Made by a program: the position numbers and the translations under genes. Positions 9,165 to 17,895 of a DNA stretch of 64,000 bases are shown here, one piece after another. Location of the stretch: NCBI RefSeq assembly GCF_006345815.1, contig NZ_VCIG01000003.1, positions 1 through 64,000 on the forward strand, in the 5' to 3' direction. The notes under the pieces are model-generated. The model worked only from the letters and a program-made list of their open reading frames with translations, was not told where the DNA came from and searched no databases. The DNA comes from Ochrobactrum sp. CGA5. Its GTDB lineage: Bacteria > Pseudomonadota > Alphaproteobacteria > Rhizobiales > Rhizobiaceae. Numbering within the stretch: position 1 is the first letter of the stretch; the number at the start of each line of letters is the position of its first letter.

Positions 9165-9743
9165 GAAAATTTAATCGGGCATCTCGACACCGCTATTGGC
9201 GAAAACCTGCGCCGCCTGCGTATTGCGCAAGGTATGACACTGGAAATGCTTGGCGATGCGTCAGGTGTCAGCCGTGCAATGATCTCGCGTATCGAGCGTG
9301 GCGAAACCAGTCCGACAGCGCAGTTGCTCGCCCGCATTTGTGCAGCCCTCGGCACATCGCTTTCAGCCTTTTTTGCCGATACGGAAGCGCCGCTCTCTCC
9401 CCTGCTGACACTTGACCGCCAGCCGGTCTGGCGCGATCCGGATACAGGTTATATCCGGCGATCGGTTTCACCACCGGGAACCGGATCGAACATCGATATA
9501 ATCGAGGTCGAATTTCCCGCAGGCGCAAAAGTAGCCTTCGCGCCACAAGCAGCCAATGCAGGCATCACGCAGCATTTATGGCTCCTGAATGGCCAAATGG
9601 AAATCACGGTTGGAGAAACCGCTTACCAGTTGCACACCGGCGACTGTCTTTACATGCCGCTCGTTGAAGGCATCACATTCCATAATCCCGGTACGGTGGC
9701 AGCTCGCTATGCAATCGTACTCGAACGCCGCAATAATCTTTGA
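9162..9743 (+). CDS. XRE-family regulator with C-terminal cupin domain
   Basis: 193 aa. Residues about 9-65 are an HTH_3 domain (IGENLRRLRIAQGMTLEMLGDASGVSRAMISRIERGETSPTAQLLARICAAL). Residues about 115-185 are a Cupin_2 sensor fold (HLWLLNGQMEITVGETAYQLHTGDCLYMP). This architecture resembles PuuR-type polyamine and related metabolite regulators. The two acetyltransferase genes directly downstream are likely targets. The start codon lies at the end of a long palindrome, with no ribosome binding site. Confidence 0.9.
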   Translation: MENLIGHLDTAIGENLRRLRIAQGMTLEMLGDASGVSRAMISRIERGETSPTAQLLARICAALGTSLSAFFADTEAPLSPLLTLDRQPVWRDPDTGYIRRSVSPPGTGSNIDIIEVEFPAGAKVAFAPQAANAGITQHLWLLNGQMEITVGETAYQLHTGDCLYMPLVEGITFHNPGTVAARYAIVLERRNNL

Positions 9744-9754
9744 AAGCAATAAGC

Positions 9755-10264
9755 ATGATTCGCGTTCTCAATTTCGAAGAAGCCAAAGCTGCCATCCCCG
9801 CACTTGCCGAAATCATCGCCGACTGTGTTAAAGGCGGCGCATCGGTCGGTTTCATGGCACCATGCGAGCCACTAAATTTCGTGCCTTATTGGACACGTGT
9901 GGCGCAGGAAGTCGAAAGCGCCGATACGTTATTGATAGTTGCCGAACATGATGGCGAAATCGTCGGCACGGTGCAGCTCGGCCTGTCACAAATGCCCAAT
10001 CAGCCGCACCGCACAGATCTGAAAAAACTGCTGATCCACCGCAAGGCGCGAGGTCTTGGCCTTGCGCGCCAACTGATGCAAACCGCTGAGGAAGAAGCAC
10101 GACGCCATCAAAAAACACTTATCTGCCTTGACACGGCTACGGGAAGTCCGGCGGAGGCAATCTATACACATCTCGGCTGGGAACGGGTTGGCGTCATTCC
10201 AAACTACGCGCTTTATCCGGATGGTAGCCCCTGCGCGACCACACTCTTCTATAAAGGCCTTTGA
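9755..10264 (+). CDS. GNAT-family N-acetyltransferase
   Basis: 169 aa from the ATG at 9755, 11 bp after the regulator stop; a TTG at 9740 is an alternative start overlapping that stop. The acetyl-CoA-binding motif A is LKKLLIHRKARGLGLARQLMQTAEEEAR (the R/Q-x-x-G-x-A type, about residues 90-116), and motif B is YTHLGWERVG. The acceptor substrate is unknown. It sits second in an apparent XRE-cupin / GNAT / GNAT operon. Confidence 0.88.
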   Translation: MIRVLNFEEAKAAIPALAEIIADCVKGGASVGFMAPCEPLNFVPYWTRVAQEVESADTLLIVAEHDGEIVGTVQLGLSQMPNQPHRTDLKKLLIHRKARGLGLARQLMQTAEEEARRHQKTLICLDTATGSPAEAIYTHLGWERVGVIPNYALYPDGSPCATTLFYKGL

Positions 10265-10265
10265 A

Positions 10266-10760
10266 ATGACCCTCACTATACGCCACGCATGTGAAGCTGA
10301 CCTCCCCGTCCTGCTTGCGATCTATAATGATGCGGTCGAGAACACACTCGCTATCTGGAATGACACACTTGTCGATCTGGAAAACCGTCGTGAATGGCTC
10401 AAAAACCGCAATCGTGACGGTTTTCCGGTTCTTGTTGCCGAACGTGAGGGACAGGTCGTCGGCTATGCGAGTTATGGCCCTTTCCGCCCGTTTGAAGGTT
10501 TCCGCCACTCATCCGAACTCTCTGTCTATGTGGCAAGCGATGCACGCGGCGGCGGCATCGGCCGCTCCCTTCTGGCCGAGCTTGTGGAAGAAGCACGCGA
10601 GCGCAACGTCCATGTGCTCGTGGCGGGCATTGAAGCTGGCAATGCGGCATCCATCGCGCTGCACAAGTCGCAGGGCTTTGAGGATTGCGGCACATTGAAA
10701 CAAGTCGGCCAGAAATTCGGACGCTGGCTCGATCTGACTTTCATGCAGAAGATACTCTAA
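10266..10760 (+). CDS. GNAT acetyltransferase, phosphinothricin/methionine-sulfoximine type
   Basis: 164 aa from the ATG at 10266, one base after the preceding stop. It has the pattern of PAT/MddA-like enzymes: [16 protein letters not shown] near the N-terminus, [24 protein letters not shown] in the middle, [19 protein letters not shown] as the acetyl-CoA loop, and [31 protein letters not shown] at the C-terminus. Family members N-acetylate phosphinothricin or methionine sulfoximine and sulfone. The frame is open further upstream (to 10128), but that part overlaps the previous gene. Confidence 0.88.
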   Translation: MTLTIRHACEADLPVLLAIYNDAVENTLAIWNDTLVDLENRREWLKNRNRDGFPVLVAEREGQVVGYASYGPFRPFEGFRHSSELSVYVASDARGGGIGRSLLAELVEEARERNVHVLVAGIEAGNAASIALHKSQGFEDCGTLKQVGQKFGRWLDLTFMQKIL

Positions 10761-10782
10761 AGGTTACTCCTCAATACAAAAC

Positions 10783-10816
10783 GCAGCGGGTTATTGCGCT
10801 GCTGCACAGTTTTTGT
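10783..10816 (+). terminator. Terminator after the acetyltransferase operon
   Basis: GCAGCG / CGCTGC hairpin with an 8-nt loop at 10783-10802, then GCACAGTTTTTGTTT. It separates the operon from sulP. Confidence 0.7.
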
Positions 10817-10819
10817 TTA

Positions 10820-10890
10820 TACAGAGCCATTCGCAAGGACCCGGTGAAAGCCCGGGTGGCTCTTCTGGCCGCCTATCCGCCAGACAACGC
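10820..10890 (+). ncRNA. Structured leader of the SulP gene, sul1-like
   Basis: The region between the terminator and sulP folds as a long bulged hairpin. GAGCC (10824-10828) pairs with GGCTC (10858-10862), and ACCCGG (10839-10844) pairs with CCGGGT (10852-10857) around a TGAAAG-type loop, leaving a one-sided TTCGCAAGG bulge. A second small hairpin follows (CTGGC 10865-10869 with GCCAG 10879-10883). Position before a sulfate-type transporter in an alphaproteobacterium, and a single bulged stem, match what I recall of the Rfam sul1 motif. That identification is from memory. Confidence 0.55.
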
Positions 10891-10966
10891 AACAACATCC
10901 CCAATTTTTACAATCGGCCATGTTGAGTCGGATATTTCTATCCGTCTTCTATTTGCGGAAAATTCA

Positions 10967-12451
10967 ATGACACGTCTTGCTGCCTACCGCCGCGAGTGGT
11001 TCTCCAATATTCGCGGCGATATTCTATCCGGCATCGTCGTAGCGCTTGCCCTTATCCCCGAAGCCATCGGCTTTTCGGTTATTGCAGGTGTTGACCCCAA
11101 GGTCGGCCTCTATGCCTCTTTCGCCATTGCCTGTGTTTCCGCCTTCACAGGCGGACGTCCCGGCATGATCTCTGCCGCCACGGCGGCAACTGCCGTGGTG
11201 ATGGTCTCACTCGTCAAGGAACACGGGTTGCAATATCTCTTTGCAGCGACGATCCTGATGGGCATCCTGCAAATCCTTGCGGGCCTCCTCAAACTCGGAC
11301 GCCTGATGCGCTTCGTTTCGCGCTCCGTCATCACGGGTTTCGTCAATGCGCTGGCGATCCTGATCTTCATGGCTCAGCTACCGGAACTCATCCATGTTCC
11401 GGTCGAGACATACTGGATGATCGCGGGCGGCCTCGCCATTATCTACCTCTTTCCGCGCGTGACCAAGGTGATCCCCTCGCCGCTCGTCGCCATTGCCGTA
11501 CTCACCACGCTTGCATGGACGACTGGCATGGATTTGCGTACCGTCGGCGATCTCGGCGAACTGCCCTCTGCATTGCCGGTCTTCGCATTACCGCAAGTGC
11601 CGCTGACGCTCGAAACGCTTCAGATCATCCTGCCCTACTCGATCACGCTTGCAGCGGTAGGCCTGCTCGAATCGCTGTTGACCGCCCAGATTGTCGATGA
11701 CATGACGGATACCAGCAGCAACAAAAGTCAGGAATGCATCGGTCAGGGTACCAGCAACATCGCCTCGGCGCTGATTGGCGGCATGGGCGGTTGCGCCATG
11801 ATCGGGCAGTCGGTCATCAATGTTTCATCCGGCGGTCGTGGAAGACTGTCAACCTTCGTTGCAGGCGCTTTTCTGCTGTTTCTGATTCTGGTTCTTGATG
11901 ATCTGGTACGGATCATTCCAATGGCAGCCCTTGTGGCCGTCATGATCATGGTCTCAATCGGCACATTTTCATGGCGTTCGATCCTCGACCTGCGCCGCAA
12001 TCCGCCGTCATCCTCCATCGTCATGCTGGCAACCGTTATAACGGTTGTTTCCACCCATGATCTGGCCAAGGGCGTTCTGGTCGGCGTTCTGCTCTCGGGT
12101 GTGTTCTTCGCTGGCAAGGTCGCAAAGATGTTCCGCGTAAACGAAATCATAAATGAGGATGAAACCGAGCGCACCTATACCGTTCAGGGCCAGATCTTCT
12201 TTGCCTCGGCGCAAAGCTTCATCGCAGCTTTCGATTTTTCGACACCTGCGAAGAAGGTGACTATCGATGTCAGCCATGCCCATCTTTGGGACATCACTTC
12301 TGTCGGCGCGCTCGACAAGGTGGTGCTGAAATATCGTTCCAGCGGCACGGAGGTTTCGGTTATCGGCTTCAATAAAGCCAGCGCCGATATGATCGACCGC
12401 TTCGCAATCCACGATAAGGAACACAGCGTCGCGAGCCTCGCAGCACACTGA
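10967..12451 (+). CDS. SulP-family anion permease with STAS domain
   Basis: 494 aa from the ATG at 10967; the frame is open upstream, but that part covers the leader and terminator. Residues about 20-400 are the multi-span SulP transporter core, starting [37 protein letters not shown] and [17 protein letters not shown]. Residues about 400-490 are a cytoplasmic STAS domain ([27 protein letters not shown]). It is likely a sulfate (or bicarbonate/dicarboxylate) transporter; the substrate is not evident from sequence alone. A structured leader precedes it. Confidence 0.92.
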   Translation: MTRLAAYRREWFSNIRGDILSGIVVALALIPEAIGFSVIAGVDPKVGLYASFAIACVSAFTGGRPGMISAATAATAVVMVSLVKEHGLQYLFAATILMGILQILAGLLKLGRLMRFVSRSVITGFVNALAILIFMAQLPELIHVPVETYWMIAGGLAIIYLFPRVTKVIPSPLVAIAVLTTLAWTTGMDLRTVGDLGELPSALPVFALPQVPLTLETLQIILPYSITLAAVGLLESLLTAQIVDDMTDTSSNKSQECIGQGTSNIASALIGGMGGCAMIGQSVINVSSGGRGRLSTFVAGAFLLFLILVLDDLVRIIPMAALVAVMIMVSIGTFSWRSILDLRRNPPSSSIVMLATVITVVSTHDLAKGVLVGVLLSGVFFAGKVAKMFRVNEIINEDETERTYTVQGQIFFASAQSFIAAFDFSTPAKKVTIDVSHAHLWDITSVGALDKVVLKYRSSGTEVSVIGFNKASADMIDRFAIHDKEHSVASLAAH

Positions 12452-12456
12452 ATTTT

Positions 12457-12484
12457 AAAAAGGGCCGCTTTCGCGGCCCTTTTT
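12457..12484. terminator. Bidirectional terminator between sulP and the MFS gene
   Basis: AAAA-AGGGCCGC-TTTC-GCGGCCCT-TTTT: a perfect 8-bp stem with A and T tracts on both sides. It serves both convergent genes. Confidence 0.95.
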
Positions 12485-13836
12485 CACTTCGCCTGCAGAA
12501 CAGCGCTGCCGGTCGATAGCTCGGTCAGGCCGATCTCGCCTTCAACCTGATCGCTGCGGGCCATCAGATAAAGACCGAGGCCACAGGTCAAAGCGGCGAT
12601 GAACACCAGATACCAGGCATGCGCCATCGGGTTGACCGCCAGAAGCGAGGTAACGATCACTGGCGTCAGGCCGCCGAATATCGCATAGGCAACATTGTAG
12701 GAAAACGACAGGCCTGAGAAGCGAACAGGAGCGGGAAAGGCGCGCACCATCACATAGGGAACTGCGCCCACCATGCCGACAGAAAGCCCCATCACCGCAT
12801 AAAGCGCGAACAGCACCGGAAGCGAAACCGCCGCATAGGTGTAGAAGACAAAAGTCGCGATACCAAAGAAAAGGCCAGCCACGGCAAAGAAGCGTCCACT
12901 GCCGATACGATCGACGATCGCACCTGCGGCAACCGTGCCGAACATCAGAAACAGCGTGCCGAAGCTTGTTGCGGCAAGCGATTGCAACGGCGTGTAACCA
13001 TAGAGCTTCTGCAGGAAGGTAGCAGTCATGAGCGTAGTGACAACGATGCCTGCCGATAGTATCCACGTGAGCAACATGGAAATGATGACGCCATGCATAT
13101 GGTTGCGCAGAACGGTGCCGAGCGGCAGCTTGTCTTTCAGCAAATGGCTGTTCTTCATCTCGGTAAAGATCGGCGTTTCCGCCAGCCAGCGGCGCAGATA
13201 AACGGCCAGCAGGCCGAATATCCCGCCGATGAAGAACGGAATGCGCCATGCATAGGCGGACAATTCCTCCGGCGTGAAAATCCAGTTGATGGCAGTCGCG
13301 ATCAACGAGCCGATCATGATGCCAAGCGTCAGGCCGGAGCAAAGGAAGCCGCACGCCATGCCAACGCGATTGGCGGGCACGTGCTCGGCCACGAAGGTCC
13401 AGGCGCCCGGCACTTCGCCGCCAATGGCGGCCCCCTGCAACATGCGGAAGACGATCAGCAGGATTGGCGCGCCAACACCAAGCGTTGCATAGGTCGGCAG
13501 GCAGGCCATGGCCAGCGTGGAAATCGACATCAGGAATACCGAGAAGGCAAAGACGCGCTTGCGGCCAAATTTGTCGCCGAAATGCGCCAGCACGATGCCC
13601 CCAACCGGGCGCACCAGATAACCTGCCGCAAAGATACCGAAAGTCTGGATCAGCACCAGCCAGTCCGGCATATCGGGCGGAAAAAACAGATGTCCGATGA
13701 CGCTCGCAAAAAATACGAAAATGATGAAATCGTAAAACTCCAACGCGCCGCCAAGGGCCGAAAGGCCGAGCGTGCGGAAATCCTGCCGGTCAAGCGGACG
13801 CGGACTATTGCTTGCATGGAGATTCGTCGATGCCAT
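12484..13836 (-). CDS. MFS transporter, metabolite:H+ symporter (MHS) type
   Basis: 450 aa, 12 predicted transmembrane helices. The MHS signature is clear: GGALEFYDFIIFVFFASVIGHLFFP at the N-terminus, RPVGGIVLAHFGDKFGRKR as the loop 2-3 motif, and FRMLQGAAIGGEVPGAWTFVAEHVP. Relatives carry dicarboxylates, shikimate or osmolytes in symport with protons. The substrate cannot be read here. GAGAG lies 8 nt before the ATG, and the gene ends at the shared terminator. Confidence 0.93.
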   Translation of the reverse strand: MASTNLHASNSPRPLDRQDFRTLGLSALGGALEFYDFIIFVFFASVIGHLFFPPDMPDWLVLIQTFGIFAAGYLVRPVGGIVLAHFGDKFGRKRVFAFSVFLMSISTLAMACLPTYATLGVGAPILLIVFRMLQGAAIGGEVPGAWTFVAEHVPANRVGMACGFLCSGLTLGIMIGSLIATAINWIFTPEELSAYAWRIPFFIGGIFGLLAVYLRRWLAETPIFTEMKNSHLLKDKLPLGTVLRNHMHGVIISMLLTWILSAGIVVTTLMTATFLQKLYGYTPLQSLAATSFGTLFLMFGTVAAGAIVDRIGSGRFFAVAGLFFGIATFVFYTYAAVSLPVLFALYAVMGLSVGMVGAVPYVMVRAFPAPVRFSGLSFSYNVAYAIFGGLTPVIVTSLLAVNPMAHAWYLVFIAALTCGLGLYLMARSDQVEGEIGLTELSTGSAVLQAK

Positions 13837-13951
13837 CGATTAGCTCTCTTTTGATCTGGTAGCTGACATGGCCCCCTCATTTCAGGGCCGCGTTTTAATG
13901 CGCCAATTGTGCCCACACTGCAAGACTTGACTTACCGATGCCAAGGCATAT

Positions 13952-13968
13952 TTTAGAACTATTCTAAA
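13952..13968. promoter_or_regulatory. Irr box (iron control element) before mbfA
   Basis: TTTAGAA-CTA-TTCTAAA is a perfect 17-bp palindrome, 15 bp before the mbfA ATG. It fits the ICE motif bound by Irr in Rhizobiales, where mbfA is a known Irr-repressed gene. Placement over the translation-start region fits repression under low iron. Confidence 0.9.
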
Positions 13969-13983
13969 TCTTGGATTCCCCAC

Positions 13984-14967
13984 ATGCTGAGCAGATTCTT
14001 TCGCAACGACCGACGCCCCTTCGATTCGCTTTCCGAACAGGAAATCCTTGCCCTCGCCATATCCTCTGAAGAGGACGATGCACGCATCTATCTGGCCTAT
14101 GCCGATGGCCTGCGGGATGAGTTTCCGCAATCAGCGAAAATCTTCGAACAGATGGCAGCGGAAGAACACGGGCACCGCGATGCGTTGATCGAACGCCACA
14201 AGGCCCGCTTTGGCGACCGGATTCCACTGATCCGCCGCGAACATGTCAGCGGCTATTACGATCGCAAGCCGGATTGGCTGGTGCGTCCGCTTGGCATCGA
14301 CAAGGTGCGCGAAGCCGCCTCGGAAATGGAGGAACAGGCCTACCGGTTTTATGTCGAGGCTGCAAAGCGGGTCAGCGACGCAGACACCCGCAAATTGCTG
14401 GGCGACCTTGCCCAACAGGAAAAGCAGCATGGCGCCAAGGCCGAATCGCTGGAACACACGCTGACACCGGAGGATGTGCAGGATGAGGAGCGTGCCGCCG
14501 AACGCAAGCAGTTCATCCTCACCTATGTCCAGCCGGGACTTGCTGGCCTGATGGACGGCTCCGTCTCAACGCTCGCCCCGATCTTCGCAGCCGCCTTTGC
14601 CACGCAAGATACATGGCAGACTTTTCTGGTTGGCCTGTCCGCCTCTGTCGGTGCCGGTATCTCGATGGGCTTCACCGAAGCGATCCACGATGATGGCAAG
14701 CTGTCAGGTCGCGGCTCGCCGATCAAGCGCGGCCTGTCCTGCGGTATCATGACGACGCTGGGCGGCCTGGGCCACACCTTGCCCTACCTGATCAAGGATT
14801 TCTGGACCGCGACAAGCATCGCAGCAATTCTGGTGTTCTTCGAGCTCTGGGCGATCGCCTTTATCCAGAATCGCTACATGGAAACACCATTCCTCCGCTC
14901 TGTGCTTCAAGTGGTTCTAGGCGGCGGCCTTGTGCTGGCGGCAGGCATATTGATCGGAAACGCCTAG
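13984..14967 (+). CDS. mbfA: Membrane-bound ferritin-like iron exporter MbfA (erythrin-VIT1)
   Basis: 327 aa fusion. Residues about 15-160 are a ferritin-like di-iron four-helix bundle with Glu/His metal ligands (SSEEDDARIYLAYADGL, EQMAAEEHGHRD, EMEEQAYRFYVEAA, LAQQEKQHGAKAE). Residues about 175-327 are a VIT1/CCC1-type membrane domain (QPGLAGLMDGSVSTLAPIFAAAFA, GISMGFTEAIHDDG). In Bradyrhizobium and Agrobacterium, MbfA exports iron and protects against iron/peroxide stress. The Irr box just upstream supports iron-dependent control. Confidence 0.95.
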   Translation: MLSRFFRNDRRPFDSLSEQEILALAISSEEDDARIYLAYADGLRDEFPQSAKIFEQMAAEEHGHRDALIERHKARFGDRIPLIRREHVSGYYDRKPDWLVRPLGIDKVREAASEMEEQAYRFYVEAAKRVSDADTRKLLGDLAQQEKQHGAKAESLEHTLTPEDVQDEERAAERKQFILTYVQPGLAGLMDGSVSTLAPIFAAAFATQDTWQTFLVGLSASVGAGISMGFTEAIHDDGKLSGRGSPIKRGLSCGIMTTLGGLGHTLPYLIKDFWTATSIAAILVFFELWAIAFIQNRYMETPFLRSVLQVVLGGGLVLAAGILIGNA

Positions 14968-15018
14968 AACAGGCCTCTATAAAGCAGGAACCGGCTTTCT
15001 CATAAAGTAAGAAGCGCT

Positions 15019-15828
15019 CTAAACTGTCGCGGCATCCTGCGGTCGAGAGATCGGTTCCTCGAAGGTTTCAATCACAATGCGTCCTTGCCGGGAAACAGTG
15101 ACAAAACTGTTTGCCGGCACCGCCATCCAATTGGCAGCCTCGCCGTCCAGTGGCTCAGATACCACACATATACCGGCCGCTCCGCCCATTGTGGCCGTAT
15201 AAAGCGTCGGCGCAAATGCGTCGGTCGCATAGCGGATGGCATAAAGTCGGCTGCCATCTGAAAAGGCCGCAGTCAGCCGAAGAAATGGCGGCACGCCGCC
15301 ACGCACCGCCTCCTCAACGACGGTTTCAACCATGCGTTTCATGGCAAGCACAGGATCATTGTCGAGACCAAACTCCAGCATCAGAAGAAAGATCAGCTCA
15401 GAATCGGTTGCGCCATGCTTTTGCGCATAGACTTCATCGCTCAAATGGCTTTCCAGCCTGCGGCGCAGCCGGTCGAAATGACCGATCTGACCATTATGCA
15501 TAAAGCTCCAGCGCCCCGAAACAAAGGGATGGCAATTGGACCGACTGGTCAGTCCGCCAGTTGAAGCGCGCACATGCGCGAGAAAAAGGCGTGACCGTAT
15601 CTGTCGTGCCAGACTCTGTAGATTCTGATCGGACCATGCAGGAAGAATATCCCGATAAAGCCCTGGCTCGTCACGGTCTCCATACCAGGCGACACCGAAA
15701 CCGTCGCCATTGGTACGTGTTTTCGCTTCTTGCGCATCGTGGCTCTGCGCCACGAGCGAATGACAGGGAGACGATATGATGTCTTCCAGATAGGTTTCAG
15801 GTCCGAGATAGGCGGCCCAACGACACAT
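15019..15828 (-). CDS. Class II glutamine amidotransferase (YafJ/EgtC-like)
   Basis: 269 aa Ntn-hydrolase. The nucleophile is Cys2 (MCRWAAYLG), so the initiator Met must be removed. Further family blocks are TNGDGFGVAWYG, FLAHVRASTGGLTSRSNCHPFVSGRWSFMHNGQIGHF and GATDSELIFLLML. These glutamyl-amide hydrolases include EgtC of ergothioneine synthesis and E. coli YafJ. No ergothioneine genes are near, so the substrate is open. The stop codon TAG is part of a TAGAGCG repeat end (15015-15021). It lies 14 bp after the small DUF6356-type gene and is probably cotranscribed with it. Confidence 0.9.
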   Translation of the reverse strand: MCRWAAYLGPETYLEDIISSPCHSLVAQSHDAQEAKTRTNGDGFGVAWYGDRDEPGLYRDILPAWSDQNLQSLARQIRSRLFLAHVRASTGGLTSRSNCHPFVSGRWSFMHNGQIGHFDRLRRRLESHLSDEVYAQKHGATDSELIFLLMLEFGLDNDPVLAMKRMVETVVEEAVRGGVPPFLRLTAAFSDGSRLYAIRYATDAFAPTLYTATMGGAAGICVVSEPLDGEAANWMAVPANSFVTVSRQGRIVIETFEEPISRPQDAATV

Positions 15829-15842
15829 TTGCGATCCGGTAC

Positions 15843-16058
15843 TTACCGGCCCCGGTTATGCGTCCGCTCATAAAGCTGGCGAACGATTGTGCTTGCCGTC
15901 TTCTCGAACAAAAATGGCAAAATTGCATGGATCAGTGCTGCGAATGCCGCACAAAAAAGCTTGAATGAAAAACGACCCGCAAAGGCCATATGCTGGAAAT
16001 AGGTCTCGTCAACCGACTGAGGGTGCTCGGTAAAGAGGCGTGTGATGCGCGTGGTCAT
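15843..16058 (-). CDS. Small membrane protein, DUF6356-like
   Basis: 71 aa from the ATG at 16058, with GGGAG 8 nt upstream; a TTG six codons earlier is a less likely start. One hydrophobic segment (FKLFCAAFAALIHAILPFLF, about residues 33-52) is preceded by a conserved-looking TRLFTEHPQSVDETYFQHMAFAGRFS. I connect it with the uncharacterised DUF6356 group from memory. No function is known. It is the first gene of the pair with the amidotransferase. Confidence 0.78.
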   Translation of the reverse strand: MTTRITRLFTEHPQSVDETYFQHMAFAGRFSFKLFCAAFAALIHAILPFLFEKTASTIVRQLYERTHNRGR

Positions 16059-16204
16059 TGGAAATACTCCCGTCAATGAGTAAGTTGTTCCCGCTTATGC
16101 GGCGCATTTCGCGCCTTTCTGGAAAATCATTCTAGCAAATACGCCTGAGATGAAATCTCAAAATATCCTTGATAGTTACGACTTTGTGGGACAAATATCC
16201 CATT

Positions 16205-16672
16205 ATGAAACCAGTTCTAGATGAAATTGATCGAAAAATCTTGGATGAGCTACAGATTGACGGCACCCTATCCGTTGATTCTCTGTCCGAACGCGTTCAT
16301 CTTTCCCGCAATGCCTGCTGGCGACGCGTCAAGCGTATGGAAGATGAAGGGGTCATCAAAGCGCGCGTCGCCCTGGTTGATGCCGAGATGGCCGGTTGCG
16401 GCCTGTCCGTCTTCATTCTCGTGCGCACATCAAGCCATGATCCCGATTGGCTGTCGAAGTTTCGTGGTGCTATGGGACGTTTTCCAGAAATCGTCGGGGT
16501 TTATCGCATGACCGGCGACCTGGATTATGTGCTGAAAGCGCGCGTTTCCGACGTCAAAGCCTATGACCGTCTCTATCAGCGGCTGATAGCCAGCGTTCCG
16601 CTGTCGGATGTCTCGGCTTCATTCGTCATGGAAGAGATCAAGGAAACGACTGCGGTGCCGCTGAAAGAATAA
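16205..16672 (+). CDS. Lrp/AsnC-family transcriptional regulator
   Basis: 155 aa from the ATG at 16205; the frame also has a TTG at 16169. Residues about 5-60 are the AsnC HTH (LDEIDRKILDELQIDGTLSVDSLSERVHLSRNACWRRVKRMEDEGVI). Residues about 65-150 are the RAM/ligand-binding domain (VGVYRMTGDLDYVLKARVSDVKAYDRLYQRLI). Such proteins sense amino acids and form octamers. No obvious target adjoins it, since the divergent neighbour is the DUF6356-type gene. Confidence 0.92.
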   Translation: MKPVLDEIDRKILDELQIDGTLSVDSLSERVHLSRNACWRRVKRMEDEGVIKARVALVDAEMAGCGLSVFILVRTSSHDPDWLSKFRGAMGRFPEIVGVYRMTGDLDYVLKARVSDVKAYDRLYQRLIASVPLSDVSASFVMEEIKETTAVPLKE

Positions 16673-16687
16673 TGGCGCGGGGCACTG

Positions 16688-16800
16688 GAGCATTTATCCC
16701 GAAAGCGGGAATCCGTTTCGGGATAAAAACCCGCGTACAAACAAATGAACAAGGTATTTCAGAGCGCGTTTCCCTCCGTTGAATCGGATCGGCGCTCTAA
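16688..16800. repeat. Bru-RS-like palindromic repeat
   Basis: Two hairpin-forming blocks: TTATCCCGAAA / TTTCGGGATAA (16694-16726), and AGAGCGC / GCGCTCT (16761-16798). This is the general form of the short dispersed palindromic Bru-RS elements of Brucella. No coding capacity. Confidence 0.75.
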
Positions 16801-16859
16801 CTCATTCGACTTCGGGCGCAGTCGTGTCGACCCTCGTTTCATTCCCGTCGGGTTATGCT

Positions 16860-17189
16860 CTAATGGCTGGCCATTTCACGACAGAGCGCGGCACAACGCT
16901 CACAGACTTCCACGCAATTTTCCATACCGCCAACCTCGCGGCATGAATCTGCACAAGCGTTACAAATCTTCGCGCAGGCATCGCAGGTTTCTCGGTGAAG
17001 GGACGTGTTAAGCAACATCAGATGCGCTGCCGTCCGACAGCTTTCAACACAAGCCAGCATGATGCGATAATGTTTCGGCTCGACATGCGCACCGCCTTCT
17101 TCAAGGCAGTGATTGGAGGCAGTTTCGAGGCAAACGCGATAGCAATCCAGGCAGGCGTCGATACATTTATTCATTTCAGGGCTTGGCAT
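16860..17189 (-). CDS. Cys-rich four-helix-bundle copper-binding protein (Csp-like)
   Basis: 109 aa from the ATG at 17189 (GAGG 9 nt upstream). It is rich in CxxxC and CxxC spacings placed on helices: C9, C13, C16 and C20, then CLEEGG, ACVESCRTAA, ETCDACAKICNACADSCREV, and NCVEVCERCAALC. This is the pattern of the copper storage proteins (Csp) and the DUF326 family. No signal peptide is seen, so a cytosolic Csp3-like copper buffer is the likely form. No copper ATPase or CueR gene adjoins it. Confidence 0.88.
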   Translation of the reverse strand: MPSPEMNKCIDACLDCYRVCLETASNHCLEEGGAHVEPKHYRIMLACVESCRTAAHLMLLNTSLHRETCDACAKICNACADSCREVGGMENCVEVCERCAALCREMASH

Positions 17190-17414
17190 TTTTCTAATCC
17201 TCATTCTTGATCCAGAAAGTCCAACAGGCGAATGAGCGATTTGTTCCAGAAGGGCCTACGAACCGGCTTTTGCACGCCAGACAGGCTATGCCGGTGTAAT
17301 TTGCATGATCCTGTGCGGTACTATCATTGCAAAACGCCAAATAGACGGTACACCTTTTATTGGTTTTCACGTATGAGCGTCGCCAACTTAACTTCTCGCA
17401 AGAAAGGCCCCCTC

Positions 17415-17888
17415 ATGACCGTAGCATCCGCTCAAGCGCCAACGCTCGGCATCATCCGCCTCGAACATGCGAAAGGCCTTGAACTTCCGGCCTATGAAAC
17501 GTCGGGTTCGGCTGGCATGGACCTGCGGGCAGCCGTTGCCGAAGACCGCCAGATCGTTCTCCTGCCGGGACGCCGCACGCTTGTGCCGACAGGGCTGATC
17601 TTTGAGATTCCCGCAGGCTTTGAAGTACAGATTCGTCCCCGCTCGGGCCTTGCCTTCAAGAATGGCATCACCTGTCTCAACACGCCCGGCACCATCGATT
17701 CCGACTACCGCGGCGAGGTGAAGGTTCTTCTTATCAATCTCGGGGATGACGATTTTCGCATCGAACGCGGCATGCGTATTGCGCAGGCCATTTTTGCGCC
17801 GGTCATCCAGCCCAAGATCGAAGAGCGCATGGAAGTAACCGATACGGTGCGCGGTGCTGGTGGCTTCGGTTCGACCGGCACAGCATAA
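17415..17888 (+). CDS. dut: Deoxyuridine 5'-triphosphate nucleotidohydrolase
   Basis: 157 aa from the ATG at 17415 (GAAAGG 8 nt upstream); the frame is open to 17232 but without support. Trimeric dUTPase: hydrolyses dUTP to dUMP. All five motifs are in order: SAGMDLRA (1), [11 protein letters not shown] (2), [17 protein letters not shown] (3), [12 protein letters not shown] (4) and [10 protein letters not shown] (5). Confidence 0.97.
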   Translation: MTVASAQAPTLGIIRLEHAKGLELPAYETSGSAGMDLRAAVAEDRQIVLLPGRRTLVPTGLIFEIPAGFEVQIRPRSGLAFKNGITCLNTPGTIDSDYRGEVKVLLINLGDDDFRIERGMRIAQAIFAPVIQPKIEERMEVTDTVRGAGGFGSTGTA

Positions 17889-17895
17889 GCGTCCG

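Noticed and set aside
10685-10966. 94-residue N-terminal extension of SulP
   Set aside because: This part runs through a terminator and a structured leader; the ATG at 10967 gives a normal SulP start.
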